DNA of 64,000 nucleotides from NCBI GenBank assembly GCA_027924645.1, contig BSBN01001362.1, forward strand, positions 1,890,501-1,954,500, given 5' to 3'. Both the position numbers and the translations under genes were made by a program. This document shows, piece after piece, positions 21,451 through 32,289 of this stretch (the stretch's first letter is position 1; the number at the start of each line of letters is the position of its first letter). The notes beneath the pieces were generated by a model. That model ran no database searches, was not told the origin of the DNA, and worked only from the letters and a program-made list of their open reading frames with translations. Source of the DNA: Cunninghamia lanceolata. Lineage: Eukaryota > Streptophyta > Pinopsida > Cupressales > Cupressaceae.

Positions 21451-22840
21451 TCTTGTTCATTTCATTAGTAACCTATTTCTTCACCTTTTCCTCTTGATAT
21501 TTCATTTATGCTTGTATGCTATTTACCAACTTCTTAAGTTGTTGTGTTAATGGCAATTTGGTATCCCTCTGAACATTTGGCAACTAATTTTGTATTGCAT
21601 CCACTACTGCTTGTAAATACACAATATTATCTACATGTAGTATTTCCTCCCTTGTGGTAGCATGAAAGATATCCCCTAGTTGTAGCTTCTGGAGGGGTGA
21701 TATTCCAGATAGGTTAACTTGTGATCCAATTAGGAGTTGTAGGAGTTGCGATGTAACCAGTGGTTGGATCTACTTTTGTTGTGCCAAAAAGTACTTGATG
21801 GACTGGATAGGGGAGGCATGGGAAGAAGCATCTAGATTATCTGTTTGTGGTTGCTCCTCATGTTGCTCTTCCTATTGTTCTTCTTGTGTAGTGTGAGGGG
21901 AATTTATTTCTTTTTCTTGTTCATTTCTACTCTCCTCACTCATTTCATCATATTCTCTTTTTGTGGTATCTTCTGTCTCTTTTTGCACTTTCTCCTTTTC
22001 CTCTGTTGTGAGGCTCATTAGGGTGTCAACTCTCTTTTTTGTCCTTAGCTCCTTTGCTTGCAATTCCATTAGTTTGTCTTTTTCTATGGTAGATAGGGAT
22101 GGGTCTATCTCCTCTACTGCTTTATGTCTCATTTCCTCCTCCATTTGTAGAGCTCCTTCCCTTCTTTAAATTCTCATTGCCTCTATTAATTCTTGCGAGA
22201 ATTCCTCCATGATGTCTTCTAGAATTTCTTTGTTTTCCAGGCCAACATCATTATACATATCTATTGTTGTTTTGAGTATCCCATGATGTTGAATTGCATT
22301 CACCAATGCATTTAGATCCATTATTGTCTCCTCTTCCTGTTCTGGTTGCTCTTTTCCTCCTATCATAAGTGTTGCTGATTTTGTCTTTTTCTTTGGTGGT
22401 GGATTTCTTGTTTTTGTCACTTCTTCTTCACTTTCTTCTATTGTAGATGATTGTACCAGTGACCTTTTTACTCATTTTTTTCTTGTGACCTTTTTCCCTC
22501 TGCTCATTTGTAGAAGTCTTTCAAATACTTCTTGTATTGCAGGTTTTGTAAGCACTAAAAACATGTATAGCCTCCATGACTACCCCATGATGACATTTAA
22601 TCCTTGTTACGTACATGTAAGTGTGAAAATAATGCCCTCTCAGCAACATTTCTCTTGGAAACATGTAGGTTTTTTCTTCTTTCTTCGTTTCCCCTTTGTC
22701 GTACTAATTTTTCCATCTCTTTCAACATTTGTCAACACTTGTCGATTTTCATTTTTTGTGCTTGTGAATTCGTCCCTAAGCCTCTTATTTGTCTATTTGT
22801 TGTAAATTAACCTTTCCCTAGTTTTTTCATCTCACCCACC
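21450..22840 (-). pseudogene. Charged coiled-coil protein of a retroelement (broken, unrecognised)
   Basis: One minus-strand frame can be followed from about 22800 to 21450 through several stops, most of them TAG. It has a Lys-rich start (KGKRRKKKKPT), then EESEEEVTKTRNPPPKKKTKS, a Glu-rich helical middle (EEEMRHKAVEEIDPSLSTIEK, EEKEKVQKETEDTTKREYDE), QEEQ-type repeats, then Gln/Leu-rich segments (SQLLQLLIGSQVNLSGISPL) and KLPLTQQLKKLVNSIQ. I do not recognise a family. It precedes the PPT and LTR at 20875, so it lies where extra 3' open frames occur in some plant gypsy elements. The copia element at 22849 is inserted just upstream of it. It could instead be a non-autonomous element's only gene. 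Confidence 0.5.
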
Positions 22841-22848
22841 CATAGGAG

Positions 22849-24140
22849 TGTTGGATCTAGGGCATACAACTGAGAGGGGGGGGTGAATTAGTTGTATAAA
22901 ACTTCTTCTTCTTTCAAACACTTGATTCTTTGTTGTTAGTTAGCAGCATATCAAATAATCATCCATGAAAGCATAATATATAAACACAAGAGCAGATAAG
23001 CATCAACACATTGAACACCAAGATTTTGACGTGGAAAACCCGGTTAAGGGAAAAACCACGGGGTGATTAACCCAAGAATTATTCTCTGTTAGAAGAATAA
23101 AGAAAAATGAATGGCACATGCCAATAAGGGCTCACTGCCCGAGCACACTGCTCACAAAGAGGCCCACTGCCTACAAGGAGACACATTGTCTACAAAGTGA
23201 TAAAAATCACAGTCTTGAACTGGAGAATGACATCTCTACCATGTCCGGATCAGTTCCAATTAAGCCCAAAAATCTCTGCTCTGCCTTTCGCACGTTTCTT
23301 CGCTATGCCACACTCATCCACACACCACACTTTGAAATGAACTCACAAACTGTTATTTATACAAGACATCGACTTAGGAACAAACATCTAAGTCGGCAAA
23401 CAACCATAAGAGTATCCGCAAGATGAATAACACATCCGGTCGGCCACCACAAGAACATTCGCAGGATGAACAACTCATCCGGTCGGCTAAACAGAGCAAG
23501 AACTTCATCCGAAGAATAACTTCAATTCCGGGCTCTACCATCAATGCGGACCAACAACACAACCTAAACATGATCCAAGAACCTTCACAAGCCTGTCTGA
23601 ATGACCGGATACATCCGCACTTCCTCTACTTACTGGAATCTCTTGTCTTCCTCATCCGGAACTTCAAGAACACAGTCTGTCGCCACTGTCATAATGCAAG
23701 AGGTACTTCCGGACCTCCAAATCATACACAAATCAGGATGACACATCACAAGGACATCCCAAACACTCCGTCCAATCCGCAGATTAGGATAATACAATTC
23801 CGGACCTCACCGGACCTTTTTGTGATCCTCTGTCACCTCTAGATACTTGCCGGAACCGGTTCTATACCAACAGCCACAACTCCTTCAGATCTTCATGCGG
23901 ACCTCTGAAATCTTAACTGAAGCATCTCAAGACTCATATCTACTAACCCTTTAATCCGCATCCTCCGGTTCTCATCCTATACAGTACATTTGCCTTCTTC
24001 TCATCACTGTTCTTCACTGTTCCTGACTGAGGCTAATTTTCTCAATATCCTCAGCACACAGCTCATCAAATCCTTCTTGTCAATGCAATATGAGTATGTT
24101 GACATCAATGACAACACTGGCTCACCTCATACTTGCAACA
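22849..24140 (-). repeat. 3' LTR of the copia element
   Basis: 1292 bp. A TATA-like TATAAATA (minus strand) lies at 23354-23361. Many CCGGA-type words give the LTR a higher CpG content than its surroundings. On the plus strand its left edge abuts the TSD at 22844-22848. Confidence 0.95.
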
Positions 24141-24155
24141 ATCTCCCCCTTTGTC
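24141..24155 (-). promoter_or_regulatory. Polypurine tract of the copia element
   Basis: Minus strand GACAAAGGGGGAGAT immediately before the 3' LTR; the priming site for plus-strand DNA synthesis. Confidence 0.9.
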
Positions 24156-24428
24156 ATTGATGGCAACATATGATGTGAAAAACCATTAAGACAAGAACTT
24201 CAACTTTTCATATGTCTTCTCTTCCTTTACTGCTCCCCCTTTGATCATCAACCACTTGTTTTTCACATGTCTTCTCTCCCCCTTTGACATCAATGGCAAA
24301 GGGCTCATACTTGCAATTCTCATACATCAGAATCATACCAGCTGCTCCCCCTTAGTTGCAGCTCCCCATCAGTCCGGATCACAAGATATGACTGTGATAG
24401 CCACCGGACTGATGCACATCAGTGCATC

Positions 24429-26221
24429 TTAGTTCATCACCGGAGGGGCCATGACCCCTAACTTCTCCCGGAGATATTCAAAAGAGTCTTTGGGAAGAGG
24501 TTTTGTAAAGATATCTGCAATCTGATCCTTGGAGGGAACATACTCCAATCTGACTTCTTCCTTCTTTACTTGTTCTCTCAAAAAGTGAAATTTAATAGAT
24601 ATGTGCTTAGTCTTAGAATGCAATACCGGATTCTTGGAGATATTAATTGCACTTGAATTATCACAGAAAATTGTGATAGGCTCCTCATATTCAACTTTGA
24701 TGTCTCTTAGCATCTGCTTCATCCATAAGATTTGAGTGCAACTACCTGCTGCTGCAATGTATTCTACTTCAGTTGTAGACAGAGATATTGCATCTTGTTT
24801 CTTGCTTAGCCAAGAAACCAATCTCTTCCCCAAAAAGAATGCTCCACCACTAGTGCTCTTCCGGTCATCCACATCTCCTGCCCAATCTGCATCTGTGTAA
24901 GCATGAAGAGAGAAGTCCGGATCTCTAGGGTACCATAGACCATACTCAACTGTTCCTTTCAAGTACCTAAAAATTCTTTTGATTGCCATAACATGAGATT
25001 CTCTAGGATCAGCCTGGAATCTTGCCACAAGACCAACAGCCTGCATTATATCTGGTCTAGTTTGAGTGAGATACAACAATCCACCAATCATTGATCTATA
25101 CTTTGTCTGATCTGCCTTTGGAGAATCATCATCTTTGCTTAGCTTACATCCGGTTGCCATAGGAGTGTTCATTGGCTTTGAGTCTTCCATACCAAATTTC
25201 CTTAACAATTCTTTCACATACTATCTCTTCCTCCAAAAATGATATCATCCACAAACACTTCAACAATCAAAATGTTTTCATGATCAATTTTGAAATATAA
25301 GTTACTGTCAGCAGAACCTTTGTTGAATCCAATCTGCACAAGATGCTTATCCAATCTTTCATACCATGCTCTTGGGGCTTGCTTCAATCCATACAAAGCT
25401 TTCTTCAACTTGCAGACCATATCATCATTATCAGATAATTGAAATCCATCCGGTTGTTCAATGTAGACTTCTTCTTCCAGATCACCATTTAGGAAGGCAG
25501 ACTTGACATCCATCTGATATACCTTGAAGTCTTTGAAGGCAGCAAATGCAAGAAGTAATCTGACTGCTTCAATTCTTGCCACCGGAGCAAAAGTCTCTTC
25601 AAAGTCAATTCCTTCTATTTGAGAGTAGCCTTTGCAGACCAATATAGCTTTGTTTCTGATTACTTCACCAGCTTCATTTAGTTTGTTCCGGAAGACCCAC
25701 TTGGTTCCAATTACATTCCTGTCTCTAGGTCTGGGAACAAGATCCCAAGTATGATTTTTCTCAATTTGCATCAATTCATCTTCCATTGCTTTGGTCCAGT
25801 TTTCATCATTGCAGGCTTCATTTATTATTTTAGGTTCAATCTTTGAAATCAGACAGCATTCATCCTGATTTTGAGCAATACTCCTTCTAGTTTGTACACC
25901 TTTGCTTCTGTCACCTATGATCTGATCTTCAGAGTGGTTCAGTCTTACATACCTTGGAATTTTGGGAGTATCCAGCACTGCTGTTTCTTGATCAGGCTCA
26001 TTCAAACCTATCTCTTCTTCCTGATTTACCGGATCAGGCTGACTCTGTCTCACCGGAGAGGATTGAGTTCCTTGAACACTGTCTTGGTCATCTTCATCAA
26101 GCTCATAAAATCTTGAAGGTTTCTCAATTCCTTCATCAACTTTCACATTGGTGCTTTCTATCATCTTCTTCAATCTCTTATTGTAACACCGGTATGCTTT
26201 GCTTTGAGTGGAGTAGCCCAA
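24429..26221 (-). pseudogene. pol: Copia reverse transcriptase and RNase H (deleted at the join)
   Basis: The first frame (26221-25214) runs from [15 protein letters not shown], the end of integrase, through an acidic linker into [80 protein letters not shown] and the catalytic FVDDIIFGG. Right after FGG the sequence jumps to [13 protein letters not shown]: about 40 expected residues are missing and the frame shifts. The second frame (25217-24429) holds RSMIGGLLYLTQTRPDIMQA and RNase H (YTDADWAGDVDDRKSTSGG, SLSTTEVEYIAAAGSCTQ, KTKHISIKFHFLRE, DIFTKPLPKDSF) and ends with a normal stop before the PPT. The open frame begins at a non-ATG codon because it is an internal polyprotein fragment. Confidence 0.93.
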
Positions 26222-26239
26222 GAAAATTCCCTCATCACT

Positions 26240-26979
26240 TCTAGCATCAAACTTTCCTAGATCTTCATCTCTTTAATATAACACCTGCTACCAAATACTC
26301 TAAAATATTTTACAGTAGGAGTGATGCCAAACCAAAGTTCATAGGGGGTCTTACCAGTGTTGTTTCTGATTTGAACTCAATTTAGAGTGTAGACTGCGGT
26401 GCTGATAGCTTCTTTCCAAAACATTTGAGGAACATTTGCTTCCAACATCATTGTCCTAGCAGCCTCCTGGATGGTCCGGTTCTTTCTCTCAACTACTCCA
26501 TTCTGTTGTGGAGTCTTAGGAGCGGACAACTGTCTCCTTATACCCTGTTTCTCACAAAAGTCAATGAATTCACCAGATGTAAATTCACCACCTCTATCAG
26601 ACCTTAGACACTTTAGTTTCAATCCGCTTTGATTCTCCACCATAGCTTTGAAGATTTTGAACTTCTCAAAAGCTTCTGATTTTTCTTTTAGAAAGGTAAC
26701 CCACATCATCCGGGAATGATCATCAATTAACAGCATGAAATATCTATCACCCTGCAGACTCTTGATTCTTGTCAGACCACATAGATCAGTATGTACTAAT
26801 TCCAACAATCCGGTAGAAGACTGATCTTTGCTTTTGAAAGAGACTCTGCTTTGTTTACCTAACTGACATTCTTTACACACACTATTTGTAGGTTTCATCA
26901 ATTTTGGAAGATCTCTCACAGCCTGAGTATTGCTTATCTTGATGATGTTATCAAAATTTACATGACACATTCTTCTATG
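26240..26979 (-). pseudogene. pol: Copia integrase (two nonsense codons and a frameshift)
   Basis: A TAG at 26977-26979 separates it from gag-protease at a place where copia proteins have Trp (WL-stop-HRRMCHVNFDN). The HHCC zinc site follows (H…H…C-K-E-C), then the DDE core: HTDLCGLTRIKSLQGDRYF (first Asp), DDHSRMMWVTFLKEKSEAFE, SDRGGEFTSGEFIDFCEKQG (second Asp), SAPKTPQQNGVVERKNRTI (Glu). A TGA at 26377-26379 interrupts after AVYTLN, consistent with CGA to TGA. A one-base shift near 26270 comes before the GYSTQ segment. The catalytic residues themselves are present, so the damage is in the frame, not the active site. Confidence 0.92.
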
Positions 26980-28455
26980 CTATAACCAGCTCTGATCAAT
27001 TTGAACAAACAAACAACTTTTATTTGAACCAACCAGATGAAAGATATTACCTTTTGTCTGAGTACCGGATGCAATTTCAGTTCCGGAGCTTGTAAAGATT
27101 CTGCATTTTCCATTCTTGAACCGGAGATCATAGCCTTTGTCCACTAACTGACCAACACTGAGAAGATTGTGCTTCAATCCTTCAACATACAGTACATTAC
27201 CTGTTTTGCTCTTACCATCAAAGGAAATAGTTCCCCTACCTCTGATTCTGCCAGCAGAATTGTCACCAAACTTTACCATTCCTCCTTCATATCTTTCCAA
27301 ATCTAAGAACTTATTCTTGTCACCAGTCATATGGTGAGAACATCCACTGTCAATAACCCAATCATCCTTTTCTTCCACTTGAGCAGCCAAGGCTTTTTCA
27401 ACAACTTTGTGATTGACAGATTCAGAGAGTATTGAATTTTCTTCCTTGATGGCTATAAACACCCACTCATTTCTGGATTTGCTTCCTAGTTCTGATTCAT
27501 CATCTGTTGCTCCTTCATTGTCATCTTCTTCATGAACATAATAGCAATTCTTTTGAAACCTTTGTCTGTGAGTATTAGATCTTGCAGATCTCTCCGGACA
27601 TCTTGAGGCAAAATGACCAATCTTATTGCAGTTGAAACACTTAAAGGGTAGTTTTCCTTCATACTTACCGGATCCTCTTGGCAGTCTCTTTGTAATGAGG
27701 GCTTCAAGTTGAGCTGTTTCTGCTTCTTCTTCTTCCATGTCTCTTCTTGCTTGATCATACCATGACATTTTCCTTGATGAGTTTTCACCCGGATCAAATC
27801 TCTGTTTGCCTTTCACATAGGCACTGGCTTTGAAAGCAGATTTAGTCTTGGGAGGATCATCTCCAAACTCAGTCATTTCAAATGCAGCTAGTTTGCCAGC
27901 CAGTTGTTCTCTTGTGACAGTTGTGTGGGCTCTGAATTCATCAATGGCAGCAACTTTGATTTTGTAGGCAGCAGGAAGGGATCTTAGGATTTTGCAGACA
28001 ATCTCATTTTCATCTAAAGTTCCACCAGCATTTCTGATTCCACATACCAGCTCATTTACTCTTGGCATAAAGGTAGTGATGTTTTCATCATCTCTCATTT
28101 TCAATCTTTCAAATTTCCCTTTCAGGCTTTGCAACCTTGCACTTTTGACAAACTCATCTCCTTCATACAGAAGTTCCAGTTTAGTCAGGATCTCATATGC
28201 AGTTGGTAGGTCAATAACATTCGAGAGATCTGAGTCATTCAATGCGCTTAGAAGAGCTTCCTTGGTCCGCAGATTATTTTCAGCTTCTGTGATTTCATTC
28301 AGAGTTGTCAGACCACCTTGTGGAGGTACATATGGTTTTGAAACCATAGCCAAGTATGCTTTTCCCATACATTCCAAGTGACACTTCATGCGACCTTTCC
28401 AGAGAGTGAAGTTGGTTCCATCGAACTTCGGACTATCCTTCTTGTATGACGACAT
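26980..28455 (-). CDS. gag: Copia gag-protease, open frame
   Basis: Starts at ATG 28455 (MSSYKKDSPKFDGTNFTLWK); five codons of open frame upstream lack an ATG. About 491 residues. The N-terminal capsid-like domain has KFDGTNFTLWKGRMKCHLE and FERLKMRDDENITTFMPRVNE. A CCHC zinc knuckle, CFNCNKIGHFASRCPE, lies near residue 272 and binds RNA. The retropepsin-type protease begins at WVIDSGCSHHMTGDKNKF near residue 365 (D-S-G catalytic triad) and ends with the KHNLLSVGQLVDKGYDL region. The frame is intact up to the TAG at 26977-26979. It could in principle still yield Gag, so the element may count as gag-competent but pol-defective. Confidence 0.93.
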   Translation of the reverse strand: MSSYKKDSPKFDGTNFTLWKGRMKCHLECMGKAYLAMVSKPYVPPQGGLTTLNEITEAENNLRTKEALLSALNDSDLSNVIDLPTAYEILTKLELLYEGDEFVKSARLQSLKGKFERLKMRDDENITTFMPRVNELVCGIRNAGGTLDENEIVCKILRSLPAAYKIKVAAIDEFRAHTTVTREQLAGKLAAFEMTEFGDDPPKTKSAFKASAYVKGKQRFDPGENSSRKMSWYDQARRDMEEEEAETAQLEALITKRLPRGSGKYEGKLPFKCFNCNKIGHFASRCPERSARSNTHRQRFQKNCYYVHEEDDNEGATDDESELGSKSRNEWVFIAIKEENSILSESVNHKVVEKALAAQVEEKDDWVIDSGCSHHMTGDKNKFLDLERYEGGMVKFGDNSAGRIRGRGTISFDGKSKTGNVLYVEGLKHNLLSVGQLVDKGYDLRFKNGKCRIFTSSGTEIASGTQTKGNIFHLVGSNKSCLFVQIDQSWL

Positions 28456-28497
28456 CCTGGATCTCCTCAAGCGGTTAAGCTCCTATCAGAGGAACTT

Positions 28498-28510
28498 GGC
28501 TCTGATACCA
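28498..28510 (-). promoter_or_regulatory. Primer binding site of the copia element
   Basis: Minus strand TGGTATCAGAGCC, two bases from the end of the 5' LTR; the classic complement to the 3' end of initiator methionine tRNA used by copia elements. Confidence 0.93.
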
Positions 28511-28512
28511 AT

Positions 28513-29806
28513 TGTTGGATCTAGGGCATACAACTGAGAGGGGGGGGGTGAATCAGTTGTATAAAACTTCTTCTTCTTTCAAACACTTGATTCTTTGTTG
28601 TTAGTTAGCAGCATATCAAATAATCATCCATGAAAGCATAATACATAAACACAAGAGCAGATAAGCATCAACACATTGAACACCAAGATTTTGACGTGGA
28701 AAACCCGGTTAAGGGAAAAACCACGAGGTGATTAACCCAAGAATTATTCTCTGTTAGAAGAATAAAGAAAAATGAATGGCACATGCCAATAAGGGCTCAC
28801 TGCCCGAGCACACTGCTCACAAAGAGGCCCACTGCCTACAAGGAGACACACTGTCTACAAAGTGATAAAAATCACAGTCTTGAACTAGAGAATGACATCT
28901 CTACCATGTCCGGATCAGTTCCAATTAAGCCCAAAAATCTCTGCTCTACCTTTCGCACGTTTCTTCGCTATGCCACACTCATCCACACACCACACTTTGA
29001 AATGAACTCACAAACCGTTATTTATACAAGACATCGACTTAGGAACAAACATCTAAGTCGGCAAACAACCATAAGAGTATCCGCAAGATGAATAACACAT
29101 CCGGTCAGCCACCACAAGAACATTCGCAGGATGAACAACTCATCCGGTCGGCTAAACAGAGCAAGAACTTCATCCGGAAGAATAACTTCAATTCTGGGCT
29201 CTACCATCAATGCGGACCAACAACACAACCTAAACATGATCCAAGAACCTTCACAAGCCTGTCTGAATGACCGGATACATCCGCACTTCCTCTACTTACT
29301 GGAATCTCTTGTCTTCCTCATCCGGAACTTCAAGAACACAGTCTGTCGCCACTGTCATAATGCAAGAGGTACTTCCGGACCTCCAAATCATACACAAATC
29401 AGGATGACACATCACAAGGACATCCCAAACACTCCATCCAATCCGCAGATTAGGATAATACAATTCCGGACCTCACCGGACCTTTTTGTGATCCTCTGTC
29501 ACCTCTAGATACTTGCCGGAACCGGTTCTATACCGACAGCCACAACTCCTTCAGATCTTCATGCGGACCTCTGAAATCTTAACTGAAGCATCTCAAGACT
29601 CATATCTACTAACCCTTTAATCCGCATCCTCCGGTTCTCATCCTATACAGTACATTTGCCTTCTTCTCATCACTGTTCTTCACTGTTCCTGACTGAGGCT
29701 AATTTTCTCAATATCCTTAGCACACAGCTCATCAAATCCTTCTTGTCAATGCAATATGAGTATGTTGACATCAATGACAACACTGGCTCACCTCATACTT
29801 GCAACA
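28513..29806 (-). repeat. 5' LTR of the copia element
   Basis: 1294 bp, nearly identical to 22849-24140. TATA-like TATAAATA on the minus strand at 29019-29026. Several differences from the other LTR are CpG/TpG or CpG/CpA pairs, as expected from methyl-cytosine deamination. Confidence 0.95.
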
Positions 29807-29811
29807 AGGAG

Positions 29812-31480
29812 CCCTCCAAGGGACCTCCCAAGCCATCTCCAACTTTTAGTTTTTAGTTGTGATCTACCAAGAAAAATCTTCCCCTATTATTTCAGGATCT
29901 CCCTTGGGAGATTTGACATTTGCAAGTGGAGATTTGGTTTCTGGCCACCTTTTGACCTAGTTCCAAAGACATGTCACTTCTTTATCCCCTGACTAACAGT
30001 CTCAAACCCAATATGGCAACCCAGACCCTCTCCTTTGTGGGTCACACATGGGTCACCCCTGGGTAATTTAGACTGGAAAAAAGGTGAACCATGGGTGACC
30101 CATGGGCAACCGTTTCATCTTCCCAATTGCATATTAACTTGGAGTTTGGACACTAAAAAGCTCTATTTTTCTTCTTTTTTCTTCTTATTTGCATGAATTT
30201 TTGGTCTAAACATAGAGTGAACTATTCCTAACCTTCAAACATGCATAATTAACTCATTTGATCTATACTTGTCACCTCTTTGACTCTTGATGACTCCATT
30301 GACACTTTTGTGATAAGTTATCTTTGCTTCATCACTCCCTAATTAGCCTAGTTCACTCTCCAATCTAATGAGAACTAACTCTCCAATCAAATGAGTTAAC
30401 TCTTCAATCAATTCCCCCCTCTTGTGTGCCTTCCAAACTATAAATACCCCTCCCCTCTTCATTATTTTCCAAGTTGGAGAATTCTCTACTCTTCTTCGCA
30501 AGCTTTTTCCTGATTCTTCACAATCCCTTGAGCCTCTTTGTTTTTTTCTTTAGTTTTCCAAAGCTTCAAATCTTTCATTAGTTTTCATTATTGCATAGAT
30601 TCAAAGCTCCCCCTTTTGGGAGGAAAATTCAATTGTGCAACCAAGATTTAAAGGTTTCTGCTCTCCATATAGCATTCTTATGCTCATGCAGGACTTATGA
30701 GCCTTTTATTTTATTGTTGTTATGCTCAAGATTTTCCAAAAGCTTCTTATTGTGTCATTATGCTACTCATTTTGCAAGCCGTAGTGCTCTCCTAGCTCAC
30801 ATTGAGCTCATATTTTGAAGCTTTCTCAATCCATTTTTGCATCCCTTCCCTATTTTTGCGAAGAGGAGATCCCCGCTATTGCAAGAAGATGAAGAGGTTG
30901 CCGATACAAGGATTCTTGAGGGTAGTGGAGGCTCATGCTTCAACACATTCTAGGTTCTTTCGTGTTTTATAGTAGTAATTAGATAATCTCAAATTTGCTC
31001 TTGGAGATAGTAATTTCATATTGCAATTTCCTTGATAGGCTAGATAGAATTGTATTTTTAGATTAGTTTATTTCCAAGTACTTTCATTTCCTAGAGTAAT
31101 CAAAATCAAAACACAAGAAAATAACAAAAACATAGATTAAGATTGTATTAGGTAAACTCACTTTAGAATTACATTCATAATTCTAGATTAATTAGAAGAA
31201 CTTTCTTTTCAAAACTCCATAAAAAGAACAAAAAAAGTTATTTTGCATACATATAGGGTGCATACATACAAAAATAGAAAAACAACAAAAACACAAGCAT
31301 CACACAAAGAGAAAATCCCTCGATTTCATCATGAGGTTAACACAAGTCAATCAACTCAAAACAAAGAAAAGCAAACCTTAGGTAAAAATCCTAAGTCAAA
31401 TGTAAGTCTACTTGTGGTTAACCCTAACCAACTAGAGTGCAAGAAGATGAGTTCACTTTTAGTTGAAGAAATCTAAGGCA
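29812..31480 (+). other. Unassigned region with a promoter-like sequence
   Basis: Continuation of the sequence into which the copia element inserted. A good TATA-like CTATAAATACCCC lies near 30430-30442 on the plus strand, followed by a pyrimidine-rich leader (CTTCTTCGCAAGC near 30490), which resembles the U3/R part of a plant gypsy LTR. No TG...CA borders or partner copy were found. A 77-codon Lys-rich plus frame at 31243-31476 (KTTKTQASHKEKIPRFHHEV) is not recognisable. No pol homology. Confidence 0.35.
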
Positions 31481-31489
31481 AAATTTTTT

Positions 31490-32275
31490 AGAAGGAACAA
31501 ATTTGGCAATATGGCTGATGACCTTTTTTCAAAAATTTTGGATGAAACTAAAACCCATTACATATGACAATGTATATTTTTTAAATATGTAATTTTTAAA
31601 ATTTTTGATCATATTTTTCTATTTATTAGTTAATTTTTAAACAAAAAACAACTCTAATTTTTGAAAGGAATGGATTTTGGCAATATGGCTGACGACTCAT
31701 TTTTTAGAATTTTTGGATGACATTAAAACCCATTATAGATGACAATATCTAATTTTCAAATATGTAATTTGTTTTAGTGTTTAACACATTTTTCTATTTT
31801 TTAATTAATTTTTAAAGAAAAATCCTCATAAATTTTAAATGACATATATTACTTTTTTTTAATAACTTTTGATTTTTTACTATTTTTTGAAAAATAATTT
31901 ATGTCTAACCAATCTAGACACCTATGCATCTTTCCACCAAACTTCAACATCCTGTGCATCTTTCCAAAAAAATAATTAGAAAAATACCTTCATTTAGGTT
32001 AAATTATGCTGGCCGTACACATGCATGCTTTGGCCAAAATAGGGCACTTTTAAAAAGCCACTTTCTGTACATCCTATAGAAAACCAACTTTTATCATTTA
32101 GGTATTAGAAAAAATTACATATTTTAAAACTAAAAACAAAATCCTACATTTCATATTTTTACATAATATTAATATTCTGTGTAAGTGCTTCAAATTTTCA
32201 CTCCAAGTATGAAAAAAATTATAAAATAGGAAAAACACTTCCACTTTTTGGCCAAAAAGTGAGCTCATCTTCCTA
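31490..32275. repeat. Unclassified dispersed repeat, copy 2
   Basis: Matches 6885-7700 in the same orientation. This copy holds an internal duplication: the GGCAATATGGCTGA…AAACCCATTA block appears at about 31504-31560 and again at about 31678-31735. The right end has the same CACTTTTTGGCCAAAAAGTG palindrome (near 32240). Confidence 0.6.
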
Positions 32276-32289
32276 CACTTACGAACTGC

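Larger units (their letters stand above)
22849..29806 (-). mobile_element. Complete Ty1/copia retrotransposon, TSD AGGAG
   Basis: 6958 bp, flanked by AGGAG at 22844-22848 and 29807-29811. LTRs 22849-24140 and 28513-29806 share TGTTGG...GCAACA-type termini. Minus-strand order is 5' LTR, PBS, gag, protease, integrase, RT, RNase H, PPT, 3' LTR, the copia order. The LTRs differ at about 14 substitutions plus two single-base indels over about 1290 bp by hand comparison, so insertion was fairly recent. Nevertheless pol has two nonsense codons, a frameshift and a deletion (see the parts). It is inserted upstream of the coiled-coil pseudogene of an older element. Confidence 0.95.

Noticed and set aside
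23118..23842. Open frames of 102 and 139 codons present twice (also near 28783-29508)
   Set aside because: They lie in the LTRs of the copia element; duplication follows from the LTR pair and the frames run opposite to the element.
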